Virus record (IMG/VR): IMGVR_UViG_3300017917_001302
Coordinates: 1 to 57,242 of that record
DNA from: a virus
DNA: 57,242 nucleotides
Reading direction: 5' to 3' (one strand)
Both the position numbers and the translations under genes were made by a program. Positions 52,704 through 57,242 of the stretch are shown here, piece by piece. Position 1 is the stretch's first letter, and each line of letters begins with the position of its first letter. Under the pieces are notes generated by a model that saw only the letters and a list, made by a program, of their open reading frames with translations, was not told the DNA's origin and did not search any database.

Positions 52704-52712
52704 TGCTATTAT
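52704..52712 (+). promoter_or_regulatory. Possible host-type extended -10 promoter for the gp55 operon
   Basis: TGCTATTAT matches the extended -10 form TGnTATAAT with one mismatch. It lies in the divergent gap, about 23 bases before the gp55 start; no convincing -35 is needed for extended -10 promoters and none is clear. Transcription would begin near 52719, just before the AGGAG. It would place gp55, gp47 and gp46 in an earlier class than the structural genes. Confidence 0.4.
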
Positions 52713-52734
52713 ATTAATTAACAGGAGATTTTAA

Positions 52735-53586
52735 TTGATTATGCAACCACCAAAAATAAAGTATCTTACCAATAAAGACTTATTAAAAGAAATCCATAGA
52801 AGCAAAAATACATTTTGTAGCTTTAGTGCTCCGGAGTATTCGGATTACGACCTAATTGTTCCTACCCTAGAAAAAATTAATGTAAGAACTATTGCCGAAG
52901 CTAAACGTAACAGGGCAGCAAAACTATCTAAAGAAGCACACGAATCTGCACAAGCAGGAGGTAAAAAATTTCCGGCTAAAGATTTTGAAATAGATTATAA
53001 GAAAATTAACAAACAAGATGTGGTATTTAGAGTAATGACTTTTGAACATATTCCTTTGGCTCCTGGTCGTAAAAAGACCTTAAAGAATACCGCAGACAGT
53101 CACGAGAAAGTAAATTTTCCTCCTTTCCAACATTGGAAATTTGATGACAACGATAATCTGATCTGTGTGGGAAAGAGTCACTGGAAAGGGGGCGTTAAGT
53201 CTGGAAAATTTTCAAAGGATCATGGCCAGATGACCGATAATCTAGCACGTATGTTTATCAAGCTCTGTGAAAGATATGCAACAAGAGGAAACGTTCGTGG
53301 ATATACTTATAACGACGAAATGCGCGGTCAAGCTATCCTACAGCTAACACAGATAGGACTTCAGTTTGATGAAAGTAAATCCGATAATCCTTTTGCTTAT
53401 TATACTGCTGCCGTTACTAACTCATTCGTTAGAATCATCAACATCGAAAAACGTAACCAGAACATTAGGGATGACATACTGGAGATGAATGGTATGAATC
53501 CGAGTTGGACTCGTCAAAACAGCGGAAACGGTGCTGGTAGCGGTCCAGTAGTCAGCGGTTCCGTAGATGGCAGTGATTGGGATTGA
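52735..53586 (+). CDS. 55: Late transcription sigma factor gp55, enlarged N-terminal half
   Basis: A 283-residue gp55 relative (T4 gp55: 185). The N-terminal KYLTNKDLLKEIHRSK matches the T4 N-terminus. The sigma-2-like region is at about 168-250: MTDNLARMFIKLCERYATRG, YTYNDEMRGQAILQLTQIGL, FDESKSDNPFAYYTAAVTNS, FVRIINIEKRNQNIRDDILE. Between them is an extra basic segment of about 120-140 residues (GGKKFPAKDFEIDYKKINKQ, FPPFQHWKFDDNDNLICVGK). Gp55 binds host RNA polymerase to read TATAAATA promoters and is coupled to replication by the sliding clamp. TTG at 52735 is chosen because AGGAG (52723-52727) is seven bases away; ATG at 52741 is the alternative. The C-terminal tail is Gly/Ser-rich. Confidence 0.9.
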   Translation: MIMQPPKIKYLTNKDLLKEIHRSKNTFCSFSAPEYSDYDLIVPTLEKINVRTIAEAKRNRAAKLSKEAHESAQAGGKKFPAKDFEIDYKKINKQDVVFRVMTFEHIPLAPGRKKTLKNTADSHEKVNFPPFQHWKFDDNDNLICVGKSHWKGGVKSGKFSKDHGQMTDNLARMFIKLCERYATRGNVRGYTYNDEMRGQAILQLTQIGLQFDESKSDNPFAYYTAAVTNSFVRIINIEKRNQNIRDDILEMNGMNPSWTRQNSGNGAGSGPVVSGSVDGSDWD

Positions 53587-53617
53587 TTTTTAAAAACAGA
53601 GGCATTAACATATATCT

Positions 53618-54628
53618 ATGAGTCTATTCAAAAAAGCTGCCTGTTTTACAGACATTCATTTTGGTTTGAAGTCTGGTAGTAGGATACACAATCAAGATTG
53701 TGAAGAATTTGTAACTTGGTTCTGCGAAGAAGCCAAGCGCGAAGGATGCGAAACCGCATTTTTCCTAGGTGACTGGCATCATAATCGATCCACTACTGAT
53801 GTTAGCACTATGAATTATACAGTTTCTAATCTCGAACGGTTAAGTGATAATTTTGAACGTGTGTATTTTATATTAGGAAATCACGATTTATTTTACAAAG
53901 ACAAGCGTGAGATCAACTCTGTCGAGTTTATGCGATTGTTTCCCAATGTGATTCCTATCAAAGATCCTTTTACCGAAGGCGATGTAACAATTTTACCTTG
54001 GTTAGTGGCAGACGAATGGAAAACTATTCCTAATATTAAAAGTCGTTATATCTTCGGACATTTAGAATTACCTAGCTTTTACATGAATGCTATGGTACAG
54101 ATGCCCGATCACGGACAATTACAAAGAAGTCACTTTGTAAATCAGGAATATGTCTTTACCGGCCACTTCCATAAAAGACAGGCCACTAATAATATTGTCT
54201 ATATAGGCAATGCATTTCCTCATAACTACGCAGATTCAGGCGATGACGACAGGGGCATGATGATATTAGAATGGGGAGGAAAGCCTGAATATCGTACTTG
54301 GCCTAAGCAACCTGTTTATCGGACGTATAAACTTAGTCAAATCATTGATCGTCCCGATGAATTATTGCGTGAAAAAATGCATTGTCGTGTAACTATCGAC
54401 TTACCTATTACATTTGAAGAAGCGAATTTTATCAAAGAGCAATTTATTCCGCAATACAATTTGCGAGAATTAATGTTGATACCAGAAAAAGTAGAAGTTG
54501 AAAGTAATTCAACTCCTATAGATATCAACTTTGAAAGTGTTGATACCATTGTAATGAATCAGATAAACGCTATCGAAAGCGACACCTACAACAAAAATCT
54601 ATTGTTGGATATCTATAAAGAATTATGA
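53618..54628 (+). CDS. 47: Recombination endonuclease subunit gp47 (Mre11/SbcD-like)
   Basis: A 336-residue calcineurin-type nuclease, the same size as T4 gp47 (339). Metal-binding motifs are complete and in order: D12-I-H14, G51-D52-W-H54-H55, G87-N88-H89-D90, H148 in FGHLELPSF, and G182-H183-F-H185-K-R. With gp46 it resects DNA ends for recombination-dependent replication and host DNA breakdown. The C-terminal part (HCRVTIDLPITFEEANFIKE) is the partner-binding region. Its stop overlaps the gp46 start (ATGA), which fits equal production of the two subunits. Confidence 0.95.
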   Translation: MSLFKKAACFTDIHFGLKSGSRIHNQDCEEFVTWFCEEAKREGCETAFFLGDWHHNRSTTDVSTMNYTVSNLERLSDNFERVYFILGNHDLFYKDKREINSVEFMRLFPNVIPIKDPFTEGDVTILPWLVADEWKTIPNIKSRYIFGHLELPSFYMNAMVQMPDHGQLQRSHFVNQEYVFTGHFHKRQATNNIVYIGNAFPHNYADSGDDDRGMMILEWGGKPEYRTWPKQPVYRTYKLSQIIDRPDELLREKMHCRVTIDLPITFEEANFIKEQFIPQYNLRELMLIPEKVEVESNSTPIDINFESVDTIVMNQINAIESDTYNKNLLLDIYKEL

Positions 54629-56406
54629 TAAAAATTAAAAATTTAACTGTTAGAAATTTTATGAGTGTGGGCAATCAGACCCAGGCCATAGACTTCGATC
54701 GTGGACAGCTAACTTTGGTCTTAGGTGAAAATCTAGATCTAGGAGGTGATGACTCTGGTGCCCGCAACGGTACAGGCAAAACTACAATCATCAACGGCCT
54801 AAGTTATGCTATCTACGGCCAGGCGTTAACAAATATCAAAAAAGATAATCTAATTAATAAGATCAACAGCAAAGGAATGCTGTGTACCGTTACGTTTGAA
54901 AAAGACGGTATCGAATATCATATCGAACGTGGTCGTAAACCTAATATTCTAAAGTTCAGTATTAACGGACAAGAGCAAGAATTACAAGATTTAGATGAAA
55001 GTCAGGGAGATTCTCGAGAAACACAGAAAGCCATCGACGAAATGATCGGTATGAGTCACGAAATGTTTAAACATCTCGTGGCTCTTAACACATATACTGA
55101 ACCTTTTCTGAGCATGAAAGCTGCTGATCAGCGCAGTATCATCGAACAGCTACTCGGAATTACACAACTCAGCGAAAAAGCTGAAGCACTTAAAGAACAA
55201 ATTAGACTGACTAAAGATGCTATCTCTACAGAAAATACAAGGATCGAAACTATAAAAATTTCAAACGATCGAATCCAACAAAGTATTGAGTCATTAGAGA
55301 GAAAACAAAAGATATGGGACGATCAAAAAGAAAAATCTATAGAAGACATTCTTAAGAGCATCGACTTATTAAGTAACATCGATATCGAAACTGAGATTTC
55401 AAATCAAAGAGCATTAATAGAATGGAACAAAAATAAAAAAGAATTAGACAGTTTAACGGCTATGATCGCTAAACAAACATCTACCCTTGAAAAAGAACAA
55501 AGGTCATTAGAAAAATTAGAAAAAGAATTAGCTAGTTTGACTGAACACAAATGTCATAGTTGTGGACAAGAAATCCACGATGCAAAACACGAAACTATGC
55601 TTTCAACAAAATCAAAACAAGTAGCAGATAGCCAAGCATCAATTAACGAATACAAAACGGAATTAGAAGATCTCAACGAAGCATTAACTTTAATTGGTGA
55701 ACTAGGAGTGTGTCCTAGTGTTTCTTACGATAGTTTAGAAGAAGCATTAAATCATAAAAACACTTTAGATGGTCTAGAAAAAGATATCGCTGTCAAAGAA
55801 GCAGAAATTAATCCCTATGGAGAGCAAATCGAAGAATTGAAAAAAACTGCTGTACAGGAAATTAACTGGGAAGCAGTAAACGAGTTAACTAAAATTAAAG
55901 ATCATCAAGAATTCCTATACAAACTGTTAACAAATAAAGATAGTTTTGTACGCAAACGCATAATTGATCAGAATCTAGCGTTCTTAAATCAACGTTTGAC
56001 CTACTATCTAGATAAAATTGGACTTCCGCACATAGTTGAATTCCAAAACGATCTCTCTGTGATTATTACTCAGCTAGGACAAGATTTAGATTTTGATAAT
56101 CTCAGTCGCGGAGAACGCAACAGGTTGATATTAAGCATGAGTTGGGCATTCCGCGATGTGTGGGAGAATTTATACCACAGCATCAATCTGTTATTCATTG
56201 ATGAGTTAGTCGACTCAGGAATGGATTCTAGCGGAGTAGAATCAAGTATAGCAGTTCTTAAACGCATGACCAGAGAACGAGAAAAAAATGTGTTCTTGAT
56301 TTCGCATAGAGATGATCTAACCAGCCGTGTAAATCATGTCCTGAAGGTAATCAAAGAAAACGGATTTACCAGTTACTCCAATGATGTTGAGATAGTAACC
56401 TCATGA
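54625..56406 (+). CDS. 46: Recombination endonuclease subunit gp46 (Rad50/SbcC-like)
   Basis: A 593-residue SMC-like ATPase (T4 gp46: 560). Walker A is G45-A-R-N-G-T-G-K-T-T54, the signature LSRGERNRLILSMSWAF is near residue 493, and Walker B is NLLFIDELVDSGMD near 520-533. Two coiled-coil arms (about 170-300 and 315-400) flank a zinc hook C310-H-S-C313-G. The arms are short compared with cellular Rad50, as usual for T4-type gp46. It forms the ATP-driven half of the gp46-gp47 nuclease. The ten-residue loop just before Walker A (ENLDLGGDDS) is common in aquatic T4-like versions by recollection. It overlaps the next gene by ATGA. Confidence 0.95.
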   Translation: MIKIKNLTVRNFMSVGNQTQAIDFDRGQLTLVLGENLDLGGDDSGARNGTGKTTIINGLSYAIYGQALTNIKKDNLINKINSKGMLCTVTFEKDGIEYHIERGRKPNILKFSINGQEQELQDLDESQGDSRETQKAIDEMIGMSHEMFKHLVALNTYTEPFLSMKAADQRSIIEQLLGITQLSEKAEALKEQIRLTKDAISTENTRIETIKISNDRIQQSIESLERKQKIWDDQKEKSIEDILKSIDLLSNIDIETEISNQRALIEWNKNKKELDSLTAMIAKQTSTLEKEQRSLEKLEKELASLTEHKCHSCGQEIHDAKHETMLSTKSKQVADSQASINEYKTELEDLNEALTLIGELGVCPSVSYDSLEEALNHKNTLDGLEKDIAVKEAEINPYGEQIEELKKTAVQEINWEAVNELTKIKDHQEFLYKLLTNKDSFVRKRIIDQNLAFLNQRLTYYLDKIGLPHIVEFQNDLSVIITQLGQDLDFDNLSRGERNRLILSMSWAFRDVWENLYHSINLLFIDELVDSGMDSSGVESSIAVLKRMTREREKNVFLISHRDDLTSRVNHVLKVIKENGFTSYSNDVEIVTS

Positions 56407-56633
56407 CAACAGAATCTCATGACAAGATGATTGCTGCTTTTCAAGAATATTTTAAGTGGCAGGAACGTTTTGAATATAAAGGCTCCGACGAAGCAGGTAT
56501 AAAGGCACGATATTGGCTATCCGAAATTAGAAATGAGGCAAGTAAAAGGCGAGTAGAAATACAAGAAAAACGTGAGGCTCGTAAATTAGCCAGAAAAGGC
56601 AAGCTAGGTCGACCGCCCAAACTAACTAAGTGA
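56403..56633 (+). CDS. Small basic protein with AT-hook-like tail, 76 aa
   Basis: A 76-residue basic helical protein. Residues 1-65 form helices (HDKMIAAFQEYFKWQERFEY, then IKARYWLSEIRNEASKRRVE), and the tail ARKGKLGRPPKLTK contains G-R-P-P-K, resembling an AT-hook minor-groove motif (core R-G-R-P). Proteins of this type often sit next to gp46 in aquatic T4-like phages (recalled). Possibly a DNA-binding accessory to recombination or replication. Its start overlaps the gp46 stop. Confidence 0.65.
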   Translation: MTTESHDKMIAAFQEYFKWQERFEYKGSDEAGIKARYWLSEIRNEASKRRVEIQEKREARKLARKGKLGRPPKLTK

Positions 56634-57068
56634 GTGCAGTGGACTTATCAAAATCAAATCGTAGAAGAAATTCCAGAAGGCTATATTGGCTTTGTTTATC
56701 TCATCACCAATCTTACGACCGGGCAGAAGTATATAGGCAAGAAACTAGCACAGTTTAAACGCACTAAACCACCACTCAAAGGCAAAAAACTTAAAAGAAG
56801 AAGCACAGTAGAAAGCGATTGGCGCGATTACTGGGGTTCATCTGATAGGTTAAACGCAGATGTCCAAGCACTAGGTCCGGAAAACTTCACAAGAGAAATA
56901 CTTTATCTTTGCAAATCCAAGGCAGAAATGTCATATCTAGAGGCAAGAGAGCAGTTTGAACGCAGAGTTTTAGAAACAGATGACTATTATAATGGCATTA
57001 TAAACGTCAGAGTTGGCGGTTCAAACATACTTAGACAGCGTCTAGAAGAACATAAAAAGGCAAAATAA
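56634..57068 (+). CDS. GIY-YIG-like nuclease (GTG start)
   Basis: A 144-residue protein. The N-terminal G19-F-V-Y22-L-I-T-N and K32-Y-I-G35-K-K match the two halves of the GIY-YIG motif (G-h-V-Y in place of G-I-Y). They are followed by a basic loop (KPPLKGKKLKRRSTV), DWRDYWGSSDRLNADVQALG with a candidate catalytic Arg, and a helix carrying Glu residues (SYLEAREQFERRVLETDDYY). GIY-YIG enzymes cut DNA in repair, restriction or homing. There is no recognisable separate DNA-binding domain, and the gene sits in an operon rather than inside another gene, so a resident repair or host-DNA-degrading nuclease is more likely than a homing enzyme. The GTG start directly follows the upstream stop. Confidence 0.7.
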   Translation: MQWTYQNQIVEEIPEGYIGFVYLITNLTTGQKYIGKKLAQFKRTKPPLKGKKLKRRSTVESDWRDYWGSSDRLNADVQALGPENFTREILYLCKSKAEMSYLEAREQFERRVLETDDYYNGIINVRVGGSNILRQRLEEHKKAK

Positions 57069-57242
57069 GGCGGTTTTTTGGCTAGCGCAGGCCTTAATTT
57101 CTTGCGCTCTATACCTGGTCAATCGTGGTCACAGGGACGGAAATCCACGCCGCAGTGGTACTCAACTACTACCCATTTATGGATGAAGATCGCTTAAAAC
57201 CTGCGATTTAGTTGTTTGAAAAGGATAAGCAAAGGTAAAAAG
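57069..57242. other. Non-coding segment with several inverted repeats, right edge
   Basis: These 174 bases hold no open frame of useful length. They include AGCGCA (57084-57089) with TGCGCT (57103-57108); CGTGG (57124-57128) with CCACG (57145-57149); CCAC (57145-57148) with GTGG (57155-57158), which is exclusive with the previous pairing; ATCGC (57189-57193) with GCGAT (57203-57207); and a direct TGGTCA repeat at 57116 and 57126. AAAGG near the right edge could be a ribosome binding site for a gene beyond the window. It may be an untranslated leader or small RNA; a tRNA is not seen. Confidence 0.4.

Noticed and set aside
56634-57068. Homing endonuclease of the GIY-YIG type
   Set aside because: The gene is not inside or splitting another gene, has no obvious DNA-binding tail, and is joined to the gp46 operon, so a resident nuclease is more likely.
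57121-57150. Possible glutamine-type riboswitch (GGGACGGAAA)
   Set aside because: The short text resembles the E-loop part of phage and cyanobacterial glutamine riboswitches, but the flanking paired elements of that motif are not found. A model scan would be decisive.
57069-57242. tRNA gene in the terminal non-coding segment
   Set aside because: No T-arm consensus or seven-base acceptor stem could be laid out on either strand.

Overview
The window is part of the genome of a T4-like contractile-tailed phage (myovirus). The evidence is a set of T4-type genes in recognisable order: RNase H/FEN nuclease (rnh), late sigma factor gp55, recombination nuclease gp47/gp46, and baseplate proteins gp48, gp53, gp5, gp25 and gp6. 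T4-type late promoter octamers (TATAAATA and close variants) lie in front of the structural genes. The sequence is AT-rich. Many small genes resemble, from memory, conserved proteins of marine and freshwater T4-like phages rather than enterobacterial T4. There are no photosynthesis genes and no tRNA genes, and the host cannot be named from this window.

Layout. (1) 1-5997, plus strand: a tightly overlapping early-type operon of small and metabolic genes (cupin, phosphoribosyltransferase, HIT protein, CDGSH-like protein, QueE-like radical SAM enzyme, RNase H and hypotheticals). (2) 6000-8167, plus strand: six small conserved hypotheticals behind a perfect late promoter. (3) 8162-15302, minus strand: a translationally coupled cassette read from another perfect late promoter. 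It holds a 116-aa phage protein, four glycosyltransferase-like proteins, an unknown protein, a twitch-type radical SAM protein and an SGNH hydrolase. (4) 15362-28615, minus strand: tail-fibre and adhesin genes. Four are tandem paralogues sharing an N-terminal module, and two more share a different N-terminal module, one of them carrying a long glycine-rich, PA14-like and Ig-like adhesin. (5) 28650-52664, minus strand: the baseplate genes, including a single 4926-residue protein at the gp7 position that fills about a quarter of the window. (6) 52735-57068, plus strand: an operon with gp55, gp47, gp46, a small basic protein and a GIY-YIG-like nuclease, followed by 174 bases of structured non-coding DNA.

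How it fits together. The gp55 sigma factor encoded at the right would switch on the (N)ATAAATA promoters found at 6002, 6732, 15330, 16318, 21938, 28644, 46856 and 52684. These promoters divide the minus-strand block into baseplate, giant-protein, fibre, adhesin and glycosyltransferase units. Because the sugar/radical-SAM/SGNH cassette sits in the late regulon directly behind the fibre genes, it may modify virion proteins or the late-infection cell surface. This is inference. The most unusual elements are the 4926-aa baseplate protein with an integrin-like propeller and chitin-binding-like modules, the late modification cassette, the enlarged gp55, and the QueE with its iron-sulfur motif split by an insertion.
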